From: Dictyoglomota bacterium
GTDB lineage: Bacteria > Dictyoglomota > Dictyoglomia > Dictyoglomales > Dictyoglomaceae
Direction of reading: 5' to 3'
Assembly (NCBI GenBank): GCA_029776735.1
Contig: JAKOUL010000011.1
Location: 17,063-81,062, forward strand
Length of the DNA stretch: 64,000 nt
This document shows, piece by piece, positions 35,297 through 44,820 of this stretch. The stretch's first letter is position 1. The number at the start of each line of letters is the position of its first letter. Under the pieces are notes generated by a model. That model had not been told where the DNA came from and did no database searches. It saw only the letters and a list, made by a program, of their open reading frames with translations. The position numbers were made by a program, and so were the translations under genes.

Positions 35297-36926
35297 GCTT
35301 AAAGTTATCGCGCTTGGTGGTTTTGGAGAAATAGGGAAAAACATGATTGTTTTCCAATATAGGGAGAGTATTTTGGTAGTTGATGCGGGATTAATGTTTC
35401 CCGATGGAGATATGTTAGGAATAGATTTTGTGATTCCAGATGTGTCTTATCTTATCTCCCATAAAAATAACATTAAAGGTATAGTTCTTACACATGGTCA
35501 TGAGGACCATATTGGAGCTTTACCATATATATTAAGAGACTTGGATGTACCAATTTATGGTACACCATTAACTCTTGGGCTTGTAGAAAGAAAATTAGAG
35601 GAATTTGGACTTAGGAAAAATCTTAGAAATATAATTTTAGGAGAGAAAATTGATCTTTCTCCTTTTATTATAGAGCCTTTTAGACAAACCCATAGTATTC
35701 CTGATTCTATTGGGCTTGCTATTAATACTCCCGTAGGATTAGTAGTAATAAGTGGAGATTTTAAATTTGACCAAAATCCTATTGACGGGAAAGGTGCAGA
35801 TTTTAAGAAGCTTGCTGAATTTGGGGGAAGAGGAGTATTGGCTTTATTTTGCGATAGTACTAATGTAGAGCAACCAGGTATGACGCCTTCAGAAAGTTTA
35901 GTCCGTAACACTTTTGAGAATATCTTTAGCTCGGTAAAAAGTAGAATCTTTCTTGTAACTTTTGCTTCTAATTTTCATAGAATTCAGCAAGCTATAAATA
36001 TGGCTTCCAAATTTGGAAGAAAAGTTGCAATAGCAGGAAAAAGCCTTGTAAATAATATTGAGGTTGCAAGAAAGCTTGGTTACTTACATATTCCTGATGG
36101 ATTGTTAGTAAATATAAAAGAAGTCAATAATCTTCCTGCTCATAAAGTTTTAGTGCTTTCTACAGGAAGTCAAGGTGAAGCTTATTCTGCTCTTTCTTTG
36201 CTCACAAATCATTCTTATAAGCAACTATCTTTACGTCCTGGAGATACTGTAGTTCTTGCTACAACTCCTGTTCCTGGAAACGAAGTTGTAGTCTACAAAT
36301 TAGTTGATCAGCTCTTCAAAAAAGGTATAGAAGTGATATATGGAGAAGCTGCAGGAGTACATGTTTCAGGACATGCTGCTCAGGAAGAGATAAAACTTCT
36401 TATAAATATTTTAAAACCTAAATATCTTATACCTTATCATGGTGAATATAGGCATTTAGTTCTTTTAAAAAAATTAGGAGTTTCTCTGGGAATTCCAGAA
36501 GATAATATAAAAATAATAGAAAATGGATGGATTTTAGAGTTAGATGAAAACTCAGCGAAGGTTAAAGATAAGATTGATTTAAACAATATATATATAGATG
36601 GAATAAGTGTAGGGGATGTGGGAAATATAATATTAAGGGAGAGAAAAAAATTATCAGAAGATGGTGTCGTAGTTGTAGGAGTTTTAGTAGATAGCGAGAC
36701 AGGACTTATATTAGATGGACCTAATATTATATCAAAAGGTTTTGTATTTTTGAAAGAATCAGAGGAACTTATAGAAAGTGCTAAAGAAAAAATAAGAGAC
36801 TTTTTTAAAAAGAATGGAAAAAATAATGCAAATAAAGAACTTATAGTAAAGGGAATATTAGAAGACTTTTTTAATCAGGAAATAAAAAGAAAACCAGTAA
36901 TTATCCCAGTGGTTTGGGAGATATAA
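35286..36926 (+). CDS. rnj: Ribonuclease J
   Basis: 546 aa metallo-beta-lactamase/beta-CASP ribonuclease with 5'-3' exo- and endonuclease activity. The zinc motif HxHxDH is in IVLTHGHEDHIGALPYI. Others: VDAGLMFPDGDMLGIDFVIP, VISGDFKFDQNPIDGK, FCDSTNVEQPGMTPSE, LSTGSQGEAYSALSLL, the beta-CASP HVSGHAAQEEIK, and LIPYHGEYRHLVL. It follows dapA as Bacillus rnjB (ymfA) does. The C-terminal oligomerisation domain is present (about 455-546). Confidence 0.96.
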   Translation: MKDKLKVIALGGFGEIGKNMIVFQYRESILVVDAGLMFPDGDMLGIDFVIPDVSYLISHKNNIKGIVLTHGHEDHIGALPYILRDLDVPIYGTPLTLGLVERKLEEFGLRKNLRNIILGEKIDLSPFIIEPFRQTHSIPDSIGLAINTPVGLVVISGDFKFDQNPIDGKGADFKKLAEFGGRGVLALFCDSTNVEQPGMTPSESLVRNTFENIFSSVKSRIFLVTFASNFHRIQQAINMASKFGRKVAIAGKSLVNNIEVARKLGYLHIPDGLLVNIKEVNNLPAHKVLVLSTGSQGEAYSALSLLTNHSYKQLSLRPGDTVVLATTPVPGNEVVVYKLVDQLFKKGIEVIYGEAAGVHVSGHAAQEEIKLLINILKPKYLIPYHGEYRHLVLLKKLGVSLGIPEDNIKIIENGWILELDENSAKVKDKIDLNNIYIDGISVGDVGNIILRERKKLSEDGVVVVGVLVDSETGLILDGPNIISKGFVFLKESEELIESAKEKIRDFFKKNGKNNANKELIVKGILEDFFNQEIKRKPVIIPVVWEI

Positions 36927-36928
36927 GG

Positions 36929-38878
36929 ATGAGTAAGCAAAAAATATTAGGCATTTTTTTGCTACTTTTGAATCTGTTTTTATTTTTATCATGGGTTTTT
37001 CCAGATGCCAGTGGAACTCTTGGAAGAGTTTTAATAGATAGTATTAAGAACTTTTTTGGAATCTTTCTTATACCATTTTTTATTTTTGAATTTCTTGTGA
37101 TTTATAATCTCTTGGAAGGAAAGCTTGAAAAAAGTAAACTTTGGGCTTTGATATGCTATTTCCTTTCAATATTCTTCTTATTCTCCTCTCTTTTAAGTAT
37201 TTCTAAGGTTAAAAATATCTCAGGTATTTTGGGAAATCTTATTTATACCTTGTACCCTCTGATAGGAATTTGGGGATTCTTAGTACTTTCTTTTATTTTT
37301 TTAAGTTTAGGAATATATTTCTCTCCCATTTTGAAGCACTTAAAATCTTATTTCAAAAAACCTCATTTAAAAAGGGCTAAAAAAAATACTAAAGAAAAAG
37401 TTAAGTCAGAAGCCTTAATAGAAAGAAAAAAGGAGATAATACCAAAGTCTAAAGAAAAAAAAGAGACTAAGATTGGTGCTTCATTTCTACCTCCTATATC
37501 TTTACTTTCTTACTCTTCTTCTAAAGAGGATTATGAAGATTATGAAAAAATATCTAAAGCTTTAGAGGAAACTTTTAAAAGTTTTAGGATAGACGTAAAG
37601 GTGAAAGATTGGAATGTAGGCCCATCAGTAATAAGGTATAATGTTTCCCTTGTTCCTGGTATTCGGGTGAGCAAAGTTTTGAGCCTTTCTAATGATATTG
37701 CTCTTGCTTTAGCTGTCCCCAGTGTAAGATTTGAAGCTCCTGTCCCAGGGAAATCTGTAATTGGAGTGGAAATTCCTAGAGGCAAACCTGTGAAGGTATA
37801 TCTTAGAGAAATTTTAGAGAGTGATATCTTTAAAAATGCATCTCATCCTCTCACTATAGCTTTAGGAAAGGATCTCGCTGGGAATATAAAAGTTGGGAAT
37901 CTTTCGGAAATATTACATTTACTCATTGCAGGAACTACAGGTTCTGGAAAGAGTATGTTTATAAATTCTCTTATTCTTAGCTTACTTTATAGATGTACCC
38001 CTGATATATTAAACTTTCTTATGATTGATCCAAAAAGAGTAGAGCTTTCTATGTATAACAAACTTATAGGTAAATATATGCGTCATCAAGTAGTTACCGA
38101 ACCTAAGAAAGCTATTTCTGCGCTTAAATGGGCAGTATTAGAGATGGAAAGAAGGTATGAAATATTTGAAAAAAATGAGGTAAGAAATATTGATGAATAT
38201 AAGATGCTTGAAAAAGAAAAAGAAAATATACCATATATAATCATTATTATTGATGAACTTAATGATCTAATGATGACATCTCCAAAAGAAATGGAGGACA
38301 TTATATGCAGGTTAGCACAAAAGGCAAGAGCTGCAGGAATTCATCTGGTAATAGCTACTCAGAGACCATCGGTAGACGTAATCACAGGTTTAATAAAAGC
38401 CAATATACCATCAAGAATTGCTTTTGCAGTTTCCTCTCAGGTTGATTCTCGTATTATTCTGGATGATAGTGGAGCTGAAAAACTCATTGGAAAAGGTGAT
38501 ATGTTATATCATCCTATTAGTAGTAGCTATCCTATCAGACTTCAGGCTCCCTATGTAGATGATAAGGATATTAAAAATGTAGTAAACTATATAGTAGAAA
38601 ATATTATAGATCTTAATTATGAACCTATATCTTTAGAAAGTTTAGAAGTAATGAATTTGGAAGAAGATTTTGAATATGAAGATCCTCTTCTTCCAAAAGT
38701 TATAGAGCTTTTGCAAGGTCGTAAAGTAATTTCTACATCATATATTCAAAGAAGATTTAGAATAGGATATAATAGAGCAGCAAGACTTCTTGATATATTG
38801 GAACAAAAAGGTTATGTAGCGTCTCAAGGGGAGGGAAAACCAAGGAGGATACTCAAAGGAGGTGGTGATACTTTTTAA
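36929..38878 (+). CDS. ftsK: DNA translocase FtsK/SpoIIIE
   Basis: 649 aa from the ATG at 36929, chosen over 36914 because GGGAGATATAAGG provides the SD and 36914 lies inside rnj. Four transmembrane helices (about 5-140), a charged lysine-rich linker (about 145-195), then the motor: beta domain VKDWNVGPSVIRYNVSLVPG, Walker A IAGTTGSGKSMFINSL, Walker B YIIIIIDELNDLM and LVIATQRPSVDVITGLIKAN. The C-terminal gamma winged helix YIQRRFRIGYNRAARLLDIL reads KOPS/SRS-type DNA signals. It moves DNA at the division septum. Confidence 0.96.
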   Translation: MSKQKILGIFLLLLNLFLFLSWVFPDASGTLGRVLIDSIKNFFGIFLIPFFIFEFLVIYNLLEGKLEKSKLWALICYFLSIFFLFSSLLSISKVKNISGILGNLIYTLYPLIGIWGFLVLSFIFLSLGIYFSPILKHLKSYFKKPHLKRAKKNTKEKVKSEALIERKKEIIPKSKEKKETKIGASFLPPISLLSYSSSKEDYEDYEKISKALEETFKSFRIDVKVKDWNVGPSVIRYNVSLVPGIRVSKVLSLSNDIALALAVPSVRFEAPVPGKSVIGVEIPRGKPVKVYLREILESDIFKNASHPLTIALGKDLAGNIKVGNLSEILHLLIAGTTGSGKSMFINSLILSLLYRCTPDILNFLMIDPKRVELSMYNKLIGKYMRHQVVTEPKKAISALKWAVLEMERRYEIFEKNEVRNIDEYKMLEKEKENIPYIIIIIDELNDLMMTSPKEMEDIICRLAQKARAAGIHLVIATQRPSVDVITGLIKANIPSRIAFAVSSQVDSRIILDDSGAEKLIGKGDMLYHPISSSYPIRLQAPYVDDKDIKNVVNYIVENIIDLNYEPISLESLEVMNLEEDFEYEDPLLPKVIELLQGRKVISTSYIQRRFRIGYNRAARLLDILEQKGYVASQGEGKPRRILKGGGDTF

Positions 38879-38940
38879 AAGTTCCTATTTTCATTAGAAA
38901 TTTTTGATCAGAAAAACTCTCAATGGAGGAGGTTTTTGAA

Positions 38941-39951
38941 ATGCGTAAGTCAATGTCTTTTTTCTTGGTACTCTTTTTAGTACTTCTTCTTTCTATAGGA
39001 TTTTCTGCAAAAACTATTAAGGTAGGACTTGTTTATGATATAGGAGGAAGAGGAGATAAATCTTTTAATGATGCTGCTTATGCTGGTCTTCAAAGAGCTA
39101 TAAGTGTGCTTAAAGTAGAAGGGAAGGATATGGAGCCTGGTCCTGGAGGAGCAAATAGAGAAGAACTTCTTAGAACTTTGGCTGAACAGAATTATGATCT
39201 TGTCATTGGTGTAGGATTTCTTTTCACTGATGCTATCGCTGCAGTAGCAAAAGATTTCCCAAAAGTAAAATTTGCAATAGTTGATGGTGTAGTAGAAGGG
39301 CTTCCTAATGTATCTTCTCTCGTATTTAATGAGCATGAAGGTTCATTCTTAGTTGGTATAATCGCAGGATTGATGACTAAGAGTAATGTGATTGGTTTTG
39401 TAGGTGGAATGGATATGCCTCTTATCCATAAGTTTGAAGTAGGATATAAAGCAGGAGCTATGTATATAAATCCAAAAGTTAAGGTTCTCATAAATTATAT
39501 CGGAGTAACAGGGGATGCCTTTAAAGATCCAGTAAAAGCGAAAGAACTTGCTTTAGCCCAATATAAGCAAGGAGCAGATATAATTTATCATGCTTCTGGA
39601 GCTTCTGGAGAAGGAGTTTTTGAAGCAGCTAAAGAGACAAAGAAATATGCTATAGGAGTAGACTCTGCTCAATCTTGGATTATGCCTGATAGGATCATAA
39701 CAAGTATGTTAAAGAGAGTAGATGTAGCTGTATTTGAAACTATTAAAGATGTTAAGGAGGGAAAATTTAAAGCAGGTGTCAGAACTTTTGGACTTTCAAA
39801 TAAGGGTGTGGACTATGAGAAAACAAACCTGATCCCGTTAGGAGTAAGATCAAAAGTTGAAAGCATTAATAAAGATATAATATCAGGAAAAATTGTAGTT
39901 CCATATGATGATAAAACTTTTGAGGAATTTAAAGCAAAATATTTGAAGTAG
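38941..39951 (+). CDS. BMP-family ABC transporter substrate-binding protein
   Basis: 336 aa from the ATG at 38941 with SD GGAGGAGG; an in-frame ATG at 38923 would overlap that SD. A signal peptide (MRKSMSFFLVLFLVLLLSIG, then FSA) is followed by KVGLVYDIGGRGDKSFNDAA, the BMP/Med/TmpC start, and by DLVIGVGFLFTDAIAAVAKD, HEGSFLVGIIAGLM and AIGVDSAQSWIMPD. BMP proteins bind nucleosides. There is no lipobox cysteine, so the protein seems to be secreted rather than lipid-anchored, unlike most relatives. The ATPase and two permeases follow. A weak TTTTTA-17-TAGAAA is the only promoter-like sequence upstream. Confidence 0.92.
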   Translation: MRKSMSFFLVLFLVLLLSIGFSAKTIKVGLVYDIGGRGDKSFNDAAYAGLQRAISVLKVEGKDMEPGPGGANREELLRTLAEQNYDLVIGVGFLFTDAIAAVAKDFPKVKFAIVDGVVEGLPNVSSLVFNEHEGSFLVGIIAGLMTKSNVIGFVGGMDMPLIHKFEVGYKAGAMYINPKVKVLINYIGVTGDAFKDPVKAKELALAQYKQGADIIYHASGASGEGVFEAAKETKKYAIGVDSAQSWIMPDRIITSMLKRVDVAVFETIKDVKEGKFKAGVRTFGLSNKGVDYEKTNLIPLGVRSKVESINKDIISGKIVVPYDDKTFEEFKAKYLK

Positions 39952-39960
39952 TAAATACTT

Positions 39961-39993
39961 ATCTCTCCCTGCCATTTTTTGGCAGGGAGAGAT
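39961..39993 (+). other. Perfect 13-bp intercistronic hairpin
   Basis: ATCTCTCCCTGCC (39961-39973), loop ATTTTTT, GGCAGGGAGAGAT (39981-39993). The stem is perfect and GC-rich for this genome but is followed by ATTTAAGGAGG rather than a U-run. It therefore looks like an mRNA-stability or partial-termination element between the binding-protein gene and the ATPase gene, which would raise binding protein output over the membrane components. Confidence 0.8.
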
Positions 39994-40011
39994 ATTTAAG
40001 GAGGTCTCTTT

Positions 40012-41544
40012 GTGGAAGAAATTATAAGGCTTGAAGGAATTACGAAGATTTTTCCAGATGTTATCGCTAACGATAATGTAGATTTATCTATAAATGCAGG
40101 AGAAATTCATGCTATAGTAGGAGAAAATGGGGCTGGGAAATCTACTTTAATGAAGGTACTTGATGGCTTATATAAACCAGATAAGGGAAAAATTTACATA
40201 AAAGGGAAAAAGGTAACAATTAACGATCCGAAAGATGCTATAGCTTTAGGAATTGGTATGGTACATCAACATTTTATGCTTATTCCACCCTTTTCAGTGC
40301 TTGAAAATATAATCTTAGGTGCAGAACCCAAAAATGGTCCATTTCTAAATTTTAAAAAAGCTGAAGAGATGGTTAAGAAGTTCTCAGAAGGTGTTGGTTT
40401 CAATATAGATCTGCATACAAAAGTAGAAGACCTTTCGGTAGGAGAGGCTCAAAGGGTTGAAATTATGAAGTTATTATATAGGGGTGCTGACATTCTAATT
40501 CTTGATGAACCTACAGCAGTACTTGCTCCGCAAGAGATAGAAGAGCTTTTTTTGGTCCTTAGAAAATTGAATTCTCAAGGGAAGACGATAATTTTCATCT
40601 CTCATAAGTTAAATGAAGTCTTAGATATATCTCATCGTATTACTGTGATGAGAAAAGGAAAGGTAGTAAGTACTTTAGAGACAAAAAATACTACAAAGCA
40701 AGAAATTGCCCAACTTATGGTAGGAAGAGAGGTCTTTCTAAAAATTGATAAAAATCAAGTTGAAAAAAGAGAGGAAATTATAAGAATTGAAGATTTATGG
40801 ATAAAAGGACGAAAAGAAAATTGGGCAGTAAATGGAGTTTCTTTTAATATAAGAGGCGGTGAAATCTTAGGAATTGCAGGTGTAGAAGGAAATGGACAAT
40901 CAGAACTTGTGGAAGGTTTAGTAGGGCTTTTACCTATTAAAAAAGGAAGGATTATATTTAAGGGAAAAGATATTACAGAGGAAACTGTGAGACAGAGACG
41001 TCTTAATATAGGGCATATTCCAGAAGATAGACATAAAAGAGGGTTAATTTTAGATTTCTCAGTAGCAGAGAATAGTGTCTTAGGATTTCACTTTTTTAAG
41101 GATTTTTCAAAAGGCGTGTTTTTAGACTATAAAAAAATAAATGAGCATGCAGAAAAAATAGTAAAAGAGTATGATGTAAAGACTCCAAATATTAAAGTTC
41201 CAATAAGAAATCTTTCAGGTGGTAATCAACAAAAGATTATAGCTGGAAGAGAGATAAGTTTTTCTCCAGAATTTTTAATAGCTTCACAACCAACACGGGG
41301 TCTTGATATAGGAGCTACAGAGTTTATCCATCAACTTTTAGTAAAACTTAGAGAAGAAGGGAAAGCAATTTTACTTGTTTCAGCAGATTTAGATGAGCTA
41401 CTGAACTTAAGCGATAGAATTTTAGTTATGTATAATGGTGAAATTGTAGGAGCATTCTTAGAAGGAGAAGCTGATGAAAAAGAGTTAGGATATTACATGA
41501 CAGGGGTAAAAAGACAAGAGAATTTGAGGGAGGTTTTACTTTGA
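40012..41544 (+). CDS. Nucleoside ABC transporter ATPase (two ATP-binding domains)
   Basis: 510 aa from a GTG start with SD AAGGAGG. A tandem ABC protein of the NupA/YufO/RbsA type. Domain 1: Walker A in IVGENGAGKSTLMKVLDGLY, Q-loop GMVHQHFMLIP, signature LSVGEAQRVEIMK and Walker B ILILDEPTAVL. Domain 2: a degenerate P-loop GIAGVEGNGQSELVEGL, signature LSGGNQQKIIAGREI and ASQPTRGLDIGA, where the Walker B acidic pair is altered (SQPT). Degeneracy of the second site is usual in this family. It overlaps the permease by 4 bases. Confidence 0.93.
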   Translation: MEEIIRLEGITKIFPDVIANDNVDLSINAGEIHAIVGENGAGKSTLMKVLDGLYKPDKGKIYIKGKKVTINDPKDAIALGIGMVHQHFMLIPPFSVLENIILGAEPKNGPFLNFKKAEEMVKKFSEGVGFNIDLHTKVEDLSVGEAQRVEIMKLLYRGADILILDEPTAVLAPQEIEELFLVLRKLNSQGKTIIFISHKLNEVLDISHRITVMRKGKVVSTLETKNTTKQEIAQLMVGREVFLKIDKNQVEKREEIIRIEDLWIKGRKENWAVNGVSFNIRGGEILGIAGVEGNGQSELVEGLVGLLPIKKGRIIFKGKDITEETVRQRRLNIGHIPEDRHKRGLILDFSVAENSVLGFHFFKDFSKGVFLDYKKINEHAEKIVKEYDVKTPNIKVPIRNLSGGNQQKIIAGREISFSPEFLIASQPTRGLDIGATEFIHQLLVKLREEGKAILLVSADLDELLNLSDRILVMYNGEIVGAFLEGEADEKELGYYMTGVKRQENLREVLL

Positions 41545-42647
41545 AAAATAAAGAGAATCTTGTAGAGCTTTTTCTCAATATTTTAAGCCCTATAGTATCA
41601 ACTTTCTTAGCTCTCATCTTCGGTGGCATAATCATTTTACTTCTTGGTCATAATCCTATTGAGACTTACCGAGAAGTAATAAGCTTTGCTTTAGGGAATG
41701 CTAATGGCTGGGGATATGTACTTTTTAATGCTACATCTTTTATTTTAGTAGGACTTGCAGTAGCTATTGGCTTTAAAGGTGGGCTTTTTAATATAGGAGC
41801 TGAAGGACAAATACTTGTAGGGGGACTCGCTTCAGCGATTTCAGGAGTTTATATTGCTCCATTTTTCCCTGCCTTTTTGCACCTTCCAATTGTTTTCATC
41901 TTTGCTCTTTTAGGGGGTGCTTTTTGGGCTTTTATTCCTGGTATCTTAAAAGCAAGACTTGGAGCTCATGAAGTTATAAATACTATAATGATGAACTGGA
42001 TAGGTTATGCATTAACTAACTATTTAGTAATAAACCCTTTTAGGGAAAAAGGTGTTTTATATCCTCTTCCACAAACAGCAAAACTTCCAGAGTCTGCAAC
42101 CTTACCTAAGCTTGCTCCTTTTTTCCAGAGTATTGGAATTAACATTCCTAATAGCAATCCTCTGAATGCCTCATTAATTGTAGCAATTTTAGCAGTAGTT
42201 TTTACTTATTATCTTCTTTGGAAAAGTAAATTGGGATATGAAATAAGAGCTTTAGGGTCAAATCCTCATGCTTCTGAAAATGCAGGAATAAATGTAAAAC
42301 GTATAATATTAGTAACTATGCTGATAAGTGGTGCTATGGCAGGACTTGCAAGTATAAATGATGTCTTAGGATATAGATATAGATTCTTGGATAATTTTTC
42401 CCATGGACTTGGGTTTACAGGTATAGCAGTAGCTCTTCTCGGAAGAAATCATCCCGTAGGAATTATTTTTTCTGGTCTTCTATTTGGAGCTTTGGATCGT
42501 ATGGCTATAGGAATGGATATTTTTACTCATATTCCACGAGAGATTATCTCAATTCTTCAGGCTGTGATAATCTTAACTATTGCTATAGGGAATGAAATAC
42601 TTTTGCGTTTCTTAAGAAGACAAAGGAGGAAGGCTATGTATGCTTGA
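41541..42647 (+). CDS. Nucleoside ABC transporter permease 1
   Basis: 368 aa from a TTG start. A multi-pass BPD_transp_2-type permease (YufP-like) with FKGGLFNIGAEGQILVGGLA, the conserved gly-rich segment, ARLGAHEVINTIMMNWIGY, and YEIRALGSNPHASENAGINV followed by ISGAMAGLASINDVLG. About nine or ten transmembrane helices. The N-terminal part carries the extra region that distinguishes YufP from YufQ. It overlaps both neighbours (4 and 8 bases). Confidence 0.92.
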   Translation: MKNKENLVELFLNILSPIVSTFLALIFGGIIILLLGHNPIETYREVISFALGNANGWGYVLFNATSFILVGLAVAIGFKGGLFNIGAEGQILVGGLASAISGVYIAPFFPAFLHLPIVFIFALLGGAFWAFIPGILKARLGAHEVINTIMMNWIGYALTNYLVINPFREKGVLYPLPQTAKLPESATLPKLAPFFQSIGINIPNSNPLNASLIVAILAVVFTYYLLWKSKLGYEIRALGSNPHASENAGINVKRIILVTMLISGAMAGLASINDVLGYRYRFLDNFSHGLGFTGIAVALLGRNHPVGIIFSGLLFGALDRMAIGMDIFTHIPREIISILQAVIILTIAIGNEILLRFLRRQRRKAMYA

Positions 42648-43566
42648 ATCAATTTTTGCGTGGGAAACTCTTACTTCAGCACTTAGAATGACCACTCCTC
42701 TTGCTTTTGCTGCTCTTGGAGGAGTTTATTCTGAAAGAAGTGGCGTAGTGAATATAGCTCTTGAAGGCATAATGCTTATAGGTGCATTTTTTGCTGCAGT
42801 TGGTACTTATTTTTTTGGAAGTCCATTAGTGGGAATACTTTTCTCCATCTTAGCTGGTATGGGTCTTGCATTAATCCATGCAGTGGTTTCTATTAAATTT
42901 AAAGTTAATCAGATAGTAAGTGGAACTGCATTAAATATGTTAGCAGCAGGAGGTACAACTTTTCTTTCCCGATTGATCTTTAAAGCTGCAGGCTCCTCTC
43001 CTCATATAAAAGGATTTGAACCTTGGAGTATTCCAATTCTTTCAGATATACCAGGAATTGGTTTAGTTTTTAAGAGTCTCTCCCCGTTAATTGTATTTAT
43101 GTTTATCATAGTAATTTTATCTCAGTACATATTATATAATACTGTATTTGGATTAAGGCTCCGATCTGTTGGAGAAAATCCTCAGGCAGCAGATACTCTT
43201 GGGGTAAATGTTTACAAATATAGATATATAGGTGTTTTAATAAGTGGCGCTTTAGGTGGCATTGGAGGAGCTTTTCTTTCTCTTGAACATGCGAGGGTAT
43301 TTGTAGAAAATATGACTGGAGGAAGAGGATTTATCGCATTAGCAGCTATGATCTTTGGAAAGTGGAATCCTATAGGATCCTTTGGAGCATGTTTTCTATT
43401 TGGTATAGCTGAAGCAGTAAGGATGAGATTAGAAGGAATAGGTATACCCACCCAATTTATCCAGATGATTCCATATATACTTACCATGTTGGTACTTGCA
43501 GGAGCAGTAGGGAAGGCAATGTCTCCTGCAGCTGATGGGATTCCTTATGAAAAGGAAGAGCTATAA
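42640..43566 (+). CDS. Nucleoside ABC transporter permease 2
   Basis: 308 aa, YufQ-like partner of permease 1. TTPLAFAALGGVYSERSGVV and NIALEGIMLIGAFFAAVGTY, then KVNQIVSGTALNMLAAG, RLRSVGENPQAADTLGVNVY and ISGALGGIGGAFLSLEHARV are the typical permease motifs. About eight or nine transmembrane helices. With the BMP protein and ATPase it forms one complete importer. Confidence 0.93.
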   Translation: MLESIFAWETLTSALRMTTPLAFAALGGVYSERSGVVNIALEGIMLIGAFFAAVGTYFFGSPLVGILFSILAGMGLALIHAVVSIKFKVNQIVSGTALNMLAAGGTTFLSRLIFKAAGSSPHIKGFEPWSIPILSDIPGIGLVFKSLSPLIVFMFIIVILSQYILYNTVFGLRLRSVGENPQAADTLGVNVYKYRYIGVLISGALGGIGGAFLSLEHARVFVENMTGGRGFIALAAMIFGKWNPIGSFGACFLFGIAEAVRMRLEGIGIPTQFIQMIPYILTMLVLAGAVGKAMSPAADGIPYEKEEL

Positions 43567-44197
43567 TAGCAGATTTCAAAATTTAGTTTATAACAGGATA
43601 GCAGATTTTATAAAAGGTCTCTTTAAATTGCTATACCATATTGAAGTCTATGGTATAGAGAATATTCCTTTAAATGGAGCAGCAATAATTGCACCTAATC
43701 ATAGAAGTAGTTTAGACGTGTTTACACTGGCAGTAAGCATTCCTCGCCCTATTAAGGCTTTAGGTAAGATAGAGAGGTTTAAATATCCTATATGGGGGAG
43801 ATTTGCTCAATATCTTGGAGGAATTCCTGTAAAGCGAGCTTGCACTGACGTTTCTGCTGTCAGAGATGCATTAGAGGTTATAAGAAGAGGAGAAATATTA
43901 CTTATATTTCCAGAAGGAACCAGATTAGGAGATGAAAAAATAGAAGTTGCACCTAAACGTGGTATAGGTTACTTTGCAGCAAAAACAAATGTTCCTGTTA
44001 TTCCTACCACAGTAGTAGGTGCCGAAAAAATCTGGCCCCCAGGGAAAAGAATTCCTCATTTGAAAGGTAAAGTTAAAGTTATTTTTCACAGACCTTTATA
44101 TTTTGCTGGAATACCTGATAAAGAAACTGAAGAGTTCTTTACTCAAAGAATTATGGGAGTTATAAATAAATCAGTTAGTGAGGAATTAACAAAATGA
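43547..44197 (+). CDS. plsC: PlsC-family 1-acyl-glycerol-3-phosphate acyltransferase (first copy)
   Basis: 216 aa from the ATG at 43547 (43535 is an alternative four codons earlier; no strong SD precedes either). The HX4D catalytic motif is NHRSSLD, block II is GKIERFKYPIWGRFAQYLGG, and block III is LIFPEGTR, followed by VPVIPTTVVGAEKIW. It transfers an acyl chain to lysophosphatidate at the membrane. The start lies inside the permease gene. A second plsC-like gene overlaps by 4 bases. Confidence 0.9.
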   Translation: MKRKSYNSRFQNLVYNRIADFIKGLFKLLYHIEVYGIENIPLNGAAIIAPNHRSSLDVFTLAVSIPRPIKALGKIERFKYPIWGRFAQYLGGIPVKRACTDVSAVRDALEVIRRGEILLIFPEGTRLGDEKIEVAPKRGIGYFAAKTNVPVIPTTVVGAEKIWPPGKRIPHLKGKVKVIFHRPLYFAGIPDKETEEFFTQRIMGVINKSVSEELTK

Positions 44198-44820
44198 AAA
44201 AGAGAATTTCTGCTTTCTTTTACAGACTCACAGCTTTCACAGTTCGGAGTATTTTAGAAATTGTTTGGAATTACAAGGTGGAGGGAAGAGAAAATATTCC
44301 ACCCCCACCTTTTAGTTTAGTTGCTAATCATACAAGTATGTTAGATCCTTTTGTAATAGGAGCTATTTTTAATCATAGACTTTATTACCTTGCTAAAAAA
44401 GAATTATTTAAGATACCATTATTTAATCCATTATTACGATGGCTTGGAGCAATAGATGTAGATAGGAAAGATTTTAAATTTAAGACTTGGAGAAAAATTC
44501 AGAGCCTTGTTAAAAATAAAGAAATTATGGTAATATTCCCTGAAGGAACAAGAAATGAAAATCCTGAAAAAGGGCTTCTTGATTTTAAGGATGGTGCTGC
44601 TACGTTAGCTTTTATGTATGGACTTACAATTTTACCTGTGGGAATAAAAGGTACTGAAAAAATATGGCAGAGAAAACAAATTCTTCCAAATATAAAGGGA
44701 AATATCATTGTGCGGATAGGAAAACCTATTAAGGTACTAAAGGTTTTAAAACCTACTAAAGAGCAGATTAAGAAGCTAAATGAAGAAATAAGAACAGCTA
44801 TATTAGAACTATTAGTATGA
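44194..44820 (+). CDS. PlsC-family acyltransferase (second copy)
   Basis: 208 aa. HX4D is NHTSMLD, block II YLAKKELFKIPLFNPLLRWL, block III VIFPEGTRNE, then GLTILPVGIKGTEKIWQRK. It is a clear paralogue of the preceding gene (both contain GxEKIW and KGK/NIxV after block III) but differs enough not to be a recent duplicate. It may use a different acyl donor or acceptor. It overlaps ispH by 4 bases; a plsC-ispH pair is common in Firmicutes. Confidence 0.9.
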   Translation: MKKRISAFFYRLTAFTVRSILEIVWNYKVEGRENIPPPPFSLVANHTSMLDPFVIGAIFNHRLYYLAKKELFKIPLFNPLLRWLGAIDVDRKDFKFKTWRKIQSLVKNKEIMVIFPEGTRNENPEKGLLDFKDGAATLAFMYGLTILPVGIKGTEKIWQRKQILPNIKGNIIVRIGKPIKVLKVLKPTKEQIKKLNEEIRTAILELLV

